This document shows, one piece after another, positions 1 through 11,377 of a DNA stretch of 64,000 nucleotides (position 1 is its first letter; every line of letters starts with the position of its first letter). Source of the DNA: Selaginella tamariscina (taxonomy: Eukaryota; Streptophyta; Lycopodiopsida; Selaginellales; Selaginellaceae); assembly GCA_003024785.1 (NCBI GenBank), contig PUQB01000468.1:62001-126000 (forward strand). Direction: 5' to 3'. Both the position numbers and the translations under genes were made by a program. The notes below the pieces were generated by a model. The model had not been told where the DNA came from. It did not search any database and worked only from the letters and a program-made list of their open reading frames with translations.

Positions 1-1849
1 CATCATGTGTACGGTTTGAAGTTGGTGTTGAAGCCATGCTTGAACTTGTTTTATTGGACTTAAACAGTTTAGGATTTAAACCAAGTACCCAAATTACAAA
101 AGAGTAAGTAGATATGAGTGGGAGAGAAAGAAATCTTGAAAAAAAATTTCCTTACAAGGAGAAGGGAAATAAGAAAGGAAATTAAGAAGAGAGAAAATTA
201 AAGAAGGCAAAGATCTTGGATTAAAAAAAGAGAGAAGAAAAATTGCACAATCCTTAAACTAGTTTTGTCCTTATTGGGACGTCTTCAATAGAAAGTAATG
301 ATGATCTTAAACCTAGGAAAAATGCTCCTTTTATACTCAGTTTGACATGTGAAGGCCAAGTGTTGTGGACATGGACGTGGAAGGCCAAGTGTCGTGATGT
401 GGAAGGTTAAGTGCCATGTCCTGTGTACCTAGTGATGTGTCATTGATCGTGGTCAAAGGGGCAATAATTGTTGGTAACTTCGAGGAGACCAAGTAAGATT
501 GGAGATTCTAACTTTCTTTTAGCTGTGATCACTCTAGGGAGTGATACTACAGGATCATTTCCAAATTGTTTAGGGTTTAGGATAGGGGTGTCTAAACCTC
601 TCTAGAAGGTGAGAGATTAGGACATGTGTAACTAGTCCATACCAAATGGAATTTCTCCTCAGAAATGGAGAGGGTCTTAAAGAAATTAGATCTCTATACA
701 TATGCCAAACTTTTGAGAGATGAAGAGCCTCATAATGTAGTGTTTTGCACTGGTCATGCTCATAGAAAAGGTTGACAAACTTGAGTTTGGCTTTCCTACT
801 TACTTAGAGGAGAAGAAGCACGAAGGCTTGATTCAGAAGATTTTCCTTCTTCCTCAATCTAAAGGTGAAGGTGAAGGTGGATAAGGTTCACTTAACAATC
901 TATCTAAAAGAAGGTAAGTAATATGTTAGTAAGGTTGAGCTTAAGCTTTCAAATTTGGTAGAGGAGACTCAACTAGCAATAAACTTCATCATCAATGCCT
1001 TTGAGTTTTGCACTTCTCACATCATGGCATTGAAATTGGTGATGTCCTTATATGAAGGGTTGAAGGAGAAGAGACTAGTTGGCATTGCACGGTATTTGCT
1101 TAAGAAGTTGAGAGGGCATCTATGCATAATGCAAGAATTGGAGAACTGGGTGTGAGCAATCATCTATGATAACATTCACTTGGGTACAAGTGATTGCCAA
1201 TTAAGTGCAGCACAGAGAGCTACCTACACTAGAGACATTAGCTTGAATGAAGCAAGTAGAGAAGGAAAGGGAGCAACTCCTGAAATGGCAAGTTAAACAG
1301 AAGGAGATGGAGGCTGAATGTAAGGAGTTGGAGGCTAAACATAAGGAGATGGAGGTTAAACATAAATGCAAGTTGTAACTAAAATGGCATGGCTATAGTC
1401 CCATTTCCTAATAATTAGCAATTTTAGCTATTTAATTAGCATTTTCTAATATTAAAGGAATATTCTTTAGAATATATGTTTGAAAATAAATATTCTTTAG
1501 AATATTCTATTTTGTATTCTACCCTTTAATAAATTATAGCATTCATTGAACAAAAATTAATAACATTATAAAAGTAGAAGGTATTAAATTATAAATATAT
1601 TGCCTAATATAACAATTAAGGAAGAGCATAAGAGGTACATTATATAAATATTGATGTTGTTATTAAAATATTAATATTTAAATATAACATTATTAATTAA
1701 AAATTGTAGTAGTAATAATATATATATAAAATCCTATAATAATATAGTCAATCTTCCATATCATTTTTTAAATTTATATAGTTAAGTATACAATTTGGTA
1801 CTATTATTAAAGAGTTTATAATAATTATGAATATTAAATATATGATATT
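1..1849. other. No recognisable gene; purine-rich and AT-rich sequence
   Basis: I see no conserved domain here. A 66-codon open frame at 955-1155 is followed, in poorly preserved sequence (about 1250-1375), by a charged stretch rich in Lys, Glu and Met that would read as coiled coil. Nothing links it to a known family. The last 450 bases are very AT-rich. It may be degraded repeat sequence. Confidence 0.4.
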
Positions 1850-4800
1850 TTATAATTTTGTAATTGCTTTAAGCTTCAGAAAAATACATTCCCTTGCAGT
1901 TTTGTTAATCGTGACTTTATCAACACTTCTTGACATCCACCCATATCGAATGGATTTAACATTTATAAAACATGCTGGGTCTTTTTGATTGGGAGACCAT
2001 GTTTTCTCTAGGCATCCATTATATCTTTCGCTCTCCTTCTCGTGTCGCTTTTTTGTAGTTTGAACCATGCAACCTTAACAATACTATTTTTTGTGATTAC
2101 TTCAGGTGTGTCGATAATTTGACCCATCCAAATAGGCTGATTATATGACGCATCTGGAGTAATGAGAACCATCATTAGTTTTTGAAGATCCTGGCAACAA
2201 TCAAAGTATGCTTTAGGTTTTTGGTTCCTTTATCCAACAAAGTGTGGGGTTTGCACTTCCACATCACTACTGGCTTCTATGTCGTCTATGCTCAGTGATG
2301 TCATTTCAATCTCCTCTCGCCACCTTGTTTTAGGCCAGAAAGGGTGTTGCAATTCTGTACTTGTGACAGTAGGCCCTTCCAACTCTCGAACAACAGTCTC
2401 CCAATAGTCGACCACATGCTTATATAGTTCTGAGTAACCAGTTTGCCCTTATCAGAATTCTTTGGCATCGATTTTTGAACCCATGCCACATATTTTTTGA
2501 TGCCATCAATAATAACCTCTTGTTCCTTGAGCTGGGCACTCAATGGAATAGGGTCTGGTTGTCCTTCTGGGAGAAGTGGCTTTCCATCTCTCCACTTTTG
2601 AAGAGCATTAAGCCCTCTTTCGGTAACCACTCCTGCTCTGATGGCCGTAACTTGTACTGCATAATAGGTATACCATCTCGTATGGAGAAAAAGAATTGTA
2701 GCGGCACAAGGTGACCAACTAAAGAATCACTCCCTTTTTATATACTCCTTGAGAAATTTTTTGAAGTCTGGCACCTCAGTCACAAGCAAAGCACAACTTT
2801 TTTTGGAGATGCAATTTTCAAAAAGATTCATCATATGCGGTAAGGTAAGTGCACTTGTCCTTTTTGTAGAGTTGGAGACCTTGCTGAAGAACGCATCAAT
2901 ATCTTCATGAGTGTGACCAACCATAAGGAAACTGAGCGTGATTGTTTCAAACACACCTTTGGCAACAAGCATTGACAAGTATGCTAGCACATATCTAGAA
3001 AATAAAAGTAAGTATGAGCTTGAGAAACCCTTAAGTAAAATGATTTACCTATTTTTGTTCTCGCCTGCACAATTATCCATCTGTAAAAGCAAATGACGAG
3101 GAAGCTTATTTGATGTTGAGGACACATGTACACTATTTGAGCTAGATCCCTCCACTGAACCTGAACTCTCAACAGGGCCATCTGTTTTTTGTGCAGGCTG
3201 CTGACAATGCCTCTCATATTCCCAAGTAGCCTCAAGTGCAGACGTGTTCATGAGAGCATTATGTAAAGGTTGAAGGTGTTGTTTCTTCACTTTGAGATCA
3301 CTGATAGGACTTGTCTGTGAGTGGGCTTCAAGGTTTCTGAAACACATGGCTAACGACCCAATAGTGAAATTGGAGTCGCTAGACCAATGTGGAAGTGAAA
3401 AGTGTCCATATGACTCACAACCGGTCCATGTGTTAGCACACCTGTCAATGAAATCGGAAGTTTCATGACATTTCCAAGGCACTTTGGTGTTGCAAAGAGC
3501 TTTGGAATGCTGGTCTTTGAATGATCCATCTTGTCATGGATCAAGCACAGGTACTCTGATGGGCGTGACACAGAAAGCATGCGGTGTGCATAGTACTGAG
3601 ACCGGCAAGTTTGTTGTGCAATCATGTGGGCCTCCATCTTCTTTGAATGGTAGTGATCTCCACCAAGGTTTTTGCACAAGCCTCTGCAGCCTTCAATGAT
3701 GTACAAGTGTCACACTTGAAAAGCTAGAGTGTTTTGCAATCTCCACATCCTTAAAATGAGTATTCCATATGTTGTTGAAGGTACCAGTGCAGATTGCTTG
3801 GAGCCCCATCAAACTGAGGCACTTGTTCACATGTTCACACAGTTCAATTGAGTGTAGATTGAAGGCAAAACCTTGAGATTTTCCCTGACCCCTGCATTTG
3901 TGGTTCGGCATTTGTGAGGCATCCTGTCTGCATTTGCTTCCACAAAAGCCTTGAGTATCTCTATGGCTGCCATGATGTGAGAGCGGGTTTTGACCAAGCG
4001 AGTGTTCCCATGAACTGAGGTTCGCGCTCCATCTAGCCACTCATCCCTCCGACGGTAGAACGTGGTCTTTGGGATCCCGTATATACTGTACCAAGCTTTG
4101 AAGCAGATGGCCACCTTATTAAATACCATGGATGTACTCTGATAACCTGTGTCCGAGGCCATTCCATCAATACACCCAGTTAGTGCAGCATATACAAACT
4201 CATGCCTTTGCTTTTGGGTGAGCATACGAAAGACATGTCTACATTGGGTAATTTCATTCCGGTCTGCCATCTGACAACACTTCTTCTTGCAACAGTCAAT
4301 CGTGGAAATGCTCGTAACACTTTCGGAAGATGTAGGATCCATCTTTACCCTCTTGCTGAAACTTGCAGGGGAAGATCTACAACCCATGAATCGCCTTTTT
4401 CTTACAATAGGACCAATGCAAGGAACCTCTTCAAATATGAGTTGTTCTTCCGGGTTGTTATTATTGAAATCCAACCCAGAATATGTTGAACCATCTTGCC
4501 GTCTTAATTCAGATGTTCGCCACCTCACGAGGGATCCAGGATACAATGTGCCATTAGGTGAAACCTCTGTCACAACTACACCCACGAAGTCGGACCCTAG
4601 TTTCTCTTCTGACACTGCTTCCATTGGATTTATAGCTGTGTGATGCCTCTTCCGACTTCAATCTCACGAAGAAAGAGAATCACCTCATCCATCACAGCAG
4701 GCAAGCCATCATCTGGTAAACTCGTGCTACTATTTGTTTGTGACTCTGCATATTCTGTGTCAGCCTTGACTTCATCCAAATTCCACAATACAGGAGAACC

Positions 4801-4977
4801 CTCCTCAAATTCCATTCCCAGAACCTCAACATGCTTGTAAATGGTGTTCACCCATACGTACACACAAGATCCTTGGGCAATATTGTGACATGATGCATTA
4901 TTATCTCGAACTTCCACAGTTCCAGTGCCTATCTCGTTGTTCCGAAGAAGACATACTTTATCTCCAGTATTAAACAT
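1850..4977 (-). CDS. DUF7869-like protein gene, probably transposon-derived, interrupted frames
   Basis: Several minus-strand frames together cover one protein of roughly 900 residues. The centre has a Lys-Met-Asp-His-Ser-Lys-Thr stretch followed by LPISLTGVLTHG (about 3440-3560). Next come MDNCAGENKNR and, after an intron, a GHTHEDIDAFFS motif (about 2890-2925). This order (Asp-Asn, then Glu-Asn-Lys-Asn, then Gly-His-Thr-His-Glu-Asp-Ile-Asp) is what I know from DUF7869-type proteins, which are often repeat-like in plants, fungi and oomycetes. The intron at 2995-3048 is 54 bp with GTAAAT and CTAG ends and joins ENKNR to YVLAYLSMLV in phase. The frame is broken at several points (around 4625, 3860 and 2430). 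The first ATG of the leading frame is at 4977, but a good 3' splice site (TGCAG) lies just before it, so an upstream exon is possible. Function is unknown. Confidence 0.6.
2995..3048 (-). other. 54-bp intron of the DUF7869-like gene
   Basis: On the minus strand the sequence reads AATAG|GTAAAT...TTTTCTAG|ATATG. It joins the two halves of the most conserved part of the protein in phase (Lys-Asn-Arg-Tyr-Val). The small size matches the other introns in this window. Confidence 0.75.
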
Positions 4978-5130
4978 ATTGTCCTGCACATAAATAATTG
5001 TATTATTTATGATATCTGTTTATGCAATATTTCTAAGAAATCTGAATTACGGTTACTTAATAATATGCATATGCAATAATACATAATTATGTTTAGAGAT
5101 AATATCTCATGTTTGATTAATACAACTGAT

Positions 5131-5810
5131 GGGCGGGATTAATCCCGCCCACGAATCCCTCCGACGAGGAACGGTCGGCGGGATTAATCCCGCCGGACTC
5201 AACCCCACGAGAGAGTCGGCGGGATTAATCCCGCCGGACTCCCTCCGGGGAGCCGGCGGGATTAATCCCGCCGCTCTCCCAGGAGTCGGCGGGATTAATC
5301 CGCCGGACTCCCCCAGGAGGAAGAGGCGGCGGGATTAATCCCGCCGGCTCTTCCTTGTCAGGAGTCCAAGGCGGGATTAATCCCGCCCACAATTCTTACG
5401 ACGGGGAATGGGTGGCGGGATTAAACCCGCACATAACTCTCTCCAAAACTATGATTTCAAAGAGATCTCGGGATAAATCCTGTCCCCAAATCCTTAAAAC
5501 AGGGATGTGGTGGCGAGATTAATCCCGCCACCCTTCCCTGCCTCCTAAAATGGTTGGCGGGATTAATCCGCCGACAACTCTTTCTAATAAATTCTGGTAA
5601 CTCTTCATCAGTTGAGAAGGTTATCGGCGGGATTAATCCCGCACTCTTTTTCAGTGGCGGAGAAGCATTGCCCGAGAGATGGTGGCGGGATTAATCCCGC
5701 CACCTCTTCGAAGAGGCGAAAAAGAAATGGCCGGATTAATCCCCGCCCGGTTAACCTAGAATATTAAGTTAAAAGGATATTTAAACGGGATAAATCCCTA
5801 ACGGAATATA
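5131..5810. repeat. Palindrome array 1 (GGCGGGATTAATCCCGCC), about 15 copies
   Basis: The 18-bp word GGCGGGATTAATCCCGCC is its own reverse complement. Exact or extended copies begin at 5131, 5177, 5218, 5255, 5328, 5370 and 5683. Near copies begin around 5288, 5413, 5512, 5557, 5625 and 5729, with faint ones near 5466 and 5786. Spacing in the first half is mostly 37-46 bp. The array starts about 150 bp upstream of the first ATG of the minus-strand DUF7869-like gene, so it occupies that gene's promoter side. Copies decay toward the right edge. Confidence 0.95.
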
Positions 5811-7080
5811 TTATAATCCTAATGCATTCCTAAACCCCTAAATTGTAATTTTAAGAGAGAATGTAAGAGAGTGAATCTTTATAAGTATTTTTAAATTTGT
5901 TTATAATACTTACTTGTAAACAGTGAAGGCGCCGTGCTTTCCTATAAAAATAGCACCCAATTTAATCTCGCTCCTGAGATGATCACTATGAAGAAAAAAG
6001 AAGATCTAAAGAGTGAAAAATACAGAAATGAAGAAACCCTTGCCGGAGAAAGAACCAGATCTGAATTTGAGTGGGAAATTAAATGCATTTTCAAATTTAC
6101 ATGTCAGACCGACAATACATATGTCAGAAATTCAAATTTTTAAAAAAAAACAGAAAATAAAGATGAGTTGACACAAATATCCGACACTCTGACATATATA
6201 CTCTCCAGTTCCAATGAGTATTTTAAAATTGCATTTAATGTTATTCAAGTGATTCAAGCTGTTTAATATTACGAAATTTTAGACTATATTCTACATTCTT
6301 AGTATTCAAGTATATTTATTATATATATATATAAATTATACTTATACAATAAATAAATTGATATATTATTATGTATCATTTAAAATATATTCATAGTCTG
6401 TTTATTATTATTATTTTCTTAATTACTCGAGTATTTAGTTTTCATTTCCTAGTATCAATGGGATATTCTTTATTATTTTATTAATATTTGAAGAATATTC
6501 TAATATTAAACCTGATTATCATAATTAAATTAGTCTTGTTCTTAATTATTGCAGTAATTATTCTACATTTGTATATATTAATGGGATTTTCTCAATTAAT
6601 TTGTTATTATTTCAAGAATATTCATGTGTTAAACCTTATTATCAATATTAAATTAATATATATTAAAACTATATATGACTATATTATAAAATGATGTATT
6701 TTATGTATAATTTAAATATGTTATAATGTGTATATTAATATCATTTCCTTAATTACTTGAGTAATTAATCTTCTTTATATTAATGGGATATTCTTTATTA
6801 TTTTCTTATTATTCCAAGAATATTCCAATATTAAACATGATTATGATAATTAATTTAGTTAATTATTTGAGTACTTAATTTACATTTGTATATATTAATG
6901 GGATTTTCTCAATTAATTTCTTATTATTTCAAGAATATTTCAATGTTAAACCTTTTTATCAATATTAAATTAATATATATTATTAAAACTATATATGGCT
7001 ATATATTAGATAAAATCATATATTATTATGTATAATTTAAAAATGTTCATAGTGTGTTTATTAATATTATTTTCTTAATT
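5811..7080. repeat. AT-rich spacer with a tandem repeat of about 315 bp
   Basis: No gene is visible. From about 6300 onward the sequence repeats itself: the phrase ATTAATGGGATTTTCTCAAT occurs at about 6578 and 6895, with matching flanks, giving about two and a half diverged units of roughly 315 bp. Short frames here (5934-6143, 6488-6694) follow base composition and show no domain. Confidence 0.6.
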
Positions 7081-7375
7081 ATTCGATGTTTGTTTTGCAC
7101 ACATATATAAACACAATCATAAATTTACACACGCATTACAAGAACTTACAAAAACACATATGCACACACATGCACAACCCTAAACCAAACTGAAGAAATA
7201 TGTTGCTTCTTTATTGAAAACATCATGTTCAACGCATGTATGATATATGTACTCAATCTGTGTGTATGTAACACATTGAATTTACATGTGTAATATTTAT
7301 ATTAAGCTTGTTGGGAGCAAAACCCTAAACCCTGTGTATACATGTGTGTACAAAAAATTTTTCAACACTCTCTTT

Positions 7376-7900
7376 CACACCATGCATGATCCATCCTAAA
7401 CCCTAAACCCTAAACCCTAATATGTAACACAATGAATTTACTCATGTAATATGTATGTATGTCTGTGTGTATACACGTGTGTATGTATATATGTGTACTC
7501 TGTATGTATATATGTGTACTTTCTGTCTTCTCTCATACATACACACCATGCATGATCCATGTTAATATGTACTGTCTCTCTTCTCAAACATACACACCAT
7601 GCATGATCTATAATATGTACTCGGTCTCTCTAATATTATGTACTAATATGTATGTATGTCTGTGTGTATAATACACACCATGCATGATCCATAATACTGT
7701 CTCTCTTCTCTCATATACTATGTATGTATATCTGTGTATAATATGTGTAAGTATATATGTGTACTAATATATGCAATGTGTACAAAAATAATTTTTCAAC
7801 ACTCTCTCTTCTCTCATACATACACACCATGCATGATCCATCCTAAATCCAAAACCCTAAACCCTAAACCCTAAACCCATGTAATATGTATGTATGTCTG
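7376..7900. repeat. Interstitial telomere-type repeats within a short tandem repeat
   Basis: Perfect CCCTAAA runs occur at 7395-7420 and 7852-7878. Both are preceded by the same phrase, ACACCATGCATGATCCAT, which also recurs several times between them without the telomeric part. The CCCTAAA unit is the common plant telomere repeat. Here the runs are only three to four units long and lie inside other sequence, so this is an internal site rather than a chromosome end. Confidence 0.85.
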
Positions 7901-8229
7901 TGTGTATACACGTGTGTATGTATATATTATGTGTATTAATATATGCAATGTGTATGTATGTATTGACACATGAAACTTTAACACTCTCATGGACACACAC
8001 ATGTTAAATCCCTGCATGATTTATATTTTTGGGGTGTATGTGATACACCCACGCACACGCACGCGCTAATAATATAATGAAAGATATTCGTTTAGGGCGA
8101 ATCTATATTTTATTCTTTTTAGGGTTTAAGTATATTCTCAGAAGGAATATTCTATTAGGGTTAATATATATATTTAATTCCTTTAGGGTTTAGGTATATT
8201 CTTAGGGTTTCAAGAGGCGGGGCTGTGAA

Positions 8230-8258
8230 ATCGGCGGCGGCTGTGCACACAGGTGAGA

Positions 8259-8299
<41 letters not shown>

Positions 8300-8558
8300 A
8301 TAGAGTGTGCGTATAAATTTTATTTATTAGTTTTATCTCTCGCACACACACGCACACTCCTGTGTATGTATATGTGTGTGTGGGTGTGTGGTTTATTGTT
8401 ATTTTTTTGTTTCGCTCACACACGCATACACACGATATACATATACACATATATATATATATACCTATATACATATATACATACATATATTATGTGTACC
8501 AGTATCTATAAATTTTTTTTTATTGATCTATCTCTCCCACACACACGCACACTGCTTT

Positions 8559-8595
<37 letters not shown>

Positions 8596-9440
8596 ATCAA
8601 TGCATATTAACAAATAGTATACAACACTAGTTTATATATATGCTTATATATTTATGGGTTATATATCTATATACACACATATATATATGTGTGTGTTTAT
8701 CTGTATAATTTTATTTATTTATTAGTTTTATCTCTCGCACACACACGCACACTCCTGTGTATGTATATGTGTGTGTGTGTGTGTTGTTTATCTGTATGAT
8801 TTTATTTGTTTCGCTCACACACGCATACACACAATATACATATACACATATATATATACCTATATACATATATACATACATATATTATGTGTACCAGTAT
8901 CTATATAATTTTTTTATTGATCTATCTCTCCACACACACGCACACTGCTTTACTAATATATATATATATATATAATCAATGCATATTAACAAATAGTACA
9001 ACACTAGTTTATATATATGCTTATATATTCACAGACTCTCTCTCTTTTCTATGGGTTATATATCTATATACACACACATATATGTGTGTTGTTATCTGTA
9101 TAATTTTATTTATTTATTAGTTTTATCTTTCGCACACACACGCACACTCCTGTGTATATATATGTGTGTGTGTGTGTTGTTTATCTGTATGATTTTATTT
9201 GTTTCGCTCACACGCATACACACGATATACATATACACACATATATATACCTATGTACACACATATATTATGTGTACCAGTACTGTATAATTTTATTTAT
9301 TTATCTATCTCTTGCACACACACGTACACTCCTATACATACATACATATATATAATATATATATACACATATATATATGTGTGTGTTTTTATCTATATAA
9401 TTTTTTATTTATTAATTTTATCTCTCGCACACACGCTAAG
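8230..9440. repeat. Microsatellite-rich tandem repeat of about 390 bp, about three units
   Basis: Runs of TG, CA and TA alternate with a fixed scaffold. The phrase TTTCGCTCACAC recurs at about 8410, 8810 and 9203, and TTTTATCTCTCGCACACAC at about 8331, 8727 and 9418 (a close variant at about 9122). This gives a unit near 390 bp. Open frames in this stretch are translations of dinucleotide repeats and are not genes. The repeat lies exactly between the two palindrome arrays. Confidence 0.85.
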
Positions 9441-9445
9441 CCCTT

Positions 9446-11042
9446 GAGCGGCGGGATTAATCCCGCCGCTATAGGTTTATGGCCTCGGCGGCGGGATTAA
9501 TCCCGCCGCCAAGGCCCTTCACGCAGGCTATGTGGGATTAATCCCGCCGCTCTAGGACAAACCAAAGAGCGGCGGGATTAATCCCGCCGCCCATGGCTGC
9601 GTGAGGGCCTCGACGGCGGGATTAATCCCGCGCCCACCCATGCCCTGTGCGGAATGCGCGGGATTTATCTCGCCGGCAATGGCCTGTGTGAAGGCCCTAA
9701 TGGGCGGGATTAATCCCGGCGGATTCCGCGCAGGGCATTTACAGAGGATGGGCGGCGGGATTAATCCCGCCGCTCATGAGCTAACCGAGAGCCTGCATGA
9801 AAGATCCTGCATGGAAGGCTAACCGAAGAGCCTGCATGACATGTCCTGCGCGTAAGGTGGCGGGATTAATCCCGCCGCTCAGGCACTTCCGCAGGATATA
9901 AGCGGCGGGATTAATCCCGCCCCCACCATCCCTGTTCAAAATGCCGCAGCCAATATATAGTGTGAGCGCATGATTACGAAGGGGCGGGATTAATCTCTCC
10001 GAACCTTCATTGATTAATCCCGCCACCCTTCTTTTTTTCCTCCATTGGTATGTTGAATCAATCCCGACTAACTCTGTCTGAGACGGAGAAGGTTTACAAA
10101 ATACCAATGGAGGGAACTGAGAAGGGTGGTGGGATTAATTTCACCATCCCTTACATGGTGGGCGGGATTAATCCCGCCGCCTTTTCGGAGTCCCTGAAGG
10201 GGTGTGAGAAATAAATCCTGCCCAATTCTCTCTGAGAACGAGAAAGGTGGCTCCAGCGGGATTAATCCCGCCGCCTACGGCCGAAGTGAAGGGCCTGGGC
10301 GGCGGGATTAATCCCGCCGCGTACGCATGCCCTGCGCGGAATCGGGCGGGATTTATCCCGCCGCATTGGCCTGCCTGAAGGGCCTAGGCGGCGGGATTAA
10401 TCCGCAAGATTTCGCACAGGGCATTGGCGTTCGGCGGGATTAATCCCGCCGACTAAGGCCCAGTGAAGGGCCTGGGAGGCGGGATTAATCCGCGCGTACG
10501 CATGCCCTGCGCGGAATCGGGGGGATTTATCCCGCCGCCATTGGCCTGCCTGAAGTGCCTAGGCGGCGGATTAATCCCGCCCGATTCCGCGCAGGGAATT
10601 GGCGTCCGGCGGGATTAATCCCGCCGCATAGGGACCGAGTGAAGGCCCTGGGCGGCGGGATTAATCCCGCCGAGTCTTCAATGCCTGTTGGAGGAATGAA
10701 TCCCGCCACCCTTCCTTTTTTCTCCATTGGTGAGTCGGACCAATCCTAAACGTTTCTGTCTGAGACGTAGAAGGTTTACAACATACCAATGGAGAGAATT
10801 GGGAAGGGTGGGGAAATTCATTTAACCATCCCTTACATGGTGGGCGAGATTAATCCCGCCTCCTTTCTGGAGTCACTGAAGGGGTGTGAGAAATAAATCC
10901 TGCCCAGTTCTCTCTGAGACCGAGAAGGGTGGCAAGATTAATTCCGCACTCCCGTTCAAGGCCTCCAGAAAGGTGGCGAGATTAATCCCGCCCACTCTTT
11001 CAGGAGGCATTGAAGGGGTGGCGAGATTAATCCCGCCGCACC
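9446..11042. repeat. Palindrome array 2 (GGCGGGATTAATCCCGCC), about 30 copies
   Basis: The same 18-bp palindrome as array 1, often extended to GCGGCGGGATTAATCCCGCC. Copies begin near 9448, 9489, 9529, 9571, 9613, 9658, 9701, 9752, 9857, 9902, 9981, 10161, 10255, 10300, 10344, 10387, 10432, 10476, 10518, 10562, 10607, 10652, 10841, 10929, 10974 and 11019, plus weaker ones. Spacing is mostly 40-46 bp. Spacers are themselves related, for example CATGCCCTGCGCGGAATC at about 10326 and 10500, showing a higher-order unit of about 175-185 bp. The array ends about 335 bp upstream of the first ATG of the ParB-like gene. Confidence 0.95.
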
Positions 11043-11148
11043 TTCCATGTGAATATATATGTGTATTAGTATATAGTTGCATATCTCATTTTATTTACTT
11101 TTATCATCTTATCATAATATTTCGAGTAAAAGCTAGGAATCTATGTAA

Positions 11149-11235
11149 AACTGTCCAGAGCTCACATTTGTGGTGGTTCTAAAACGAAATGTTATCTTTC
11201 TTTTGCACTAGCACAAATGTGAGCTTCGGACAGTT
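11149..11235. other. Long imperfect hairpin (24-bp arms, 39-base loop)
   Basis: Left arm 11149-11172 (AACTGTCCAGAGCTCACATT then TGTG) pairs with right arm 11212-11235, with only two adjacent mismatched positions. It stands alone between palindrome array 2 and the ParB-like gene. The size and near-perfect stem fit a small-RNA precursor or a regulatory stem-loop, but the sequence does not decide between them. Confidence 0.7.
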
Positions 11236-11377
11236 AATTACGTCTACTTCTCTCTGTGTATTATTTTTGTATATTCGGGTTTATACAAGTGTGTGTGCGT
11301 TTTTATATGATTTGTATTCATAGTGTATTATTTTGCAGAAGGACGATTTGATCAAACAAGGAGATCGAGTCATTAGT

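Noticed and set aside
5129-5338. Open frames across the palindrome arrays encoding Gly-Gly-Ile-Asn-Pro repeats (also 9601-10749)
   Set aside because: They are direct translations of GGCGGGATTAATCCC, present in several frames on both strands. There is no start context, and the repeat is DNA-driven.
7395-7878. A chromosome end
   Set aside because: Only three to four telomere units, flanked on both sides by other sequence.
8202-9500. Many frames encoding His/Thr/Tyr/Val repeats
   Set aside because: Translations of CA, TG and TA dinucleotide runs.
9446-11042. CRISPR-like array (palindromic repeat with regular spacers)
   Set aside because: The spacing looks CRISPR-like, but the spacers are themselves repeated and related, there are no cas genes, and the setting is a eukaryotic nuclear genome.
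5131-11042. Arrays read as simple E2F sites (GGCGGGA)
   Set aside because: Half of the palindrome resembles an E2F core, but the whole 18-bp dyad, its number and its spacing are not explained by E2F binding.
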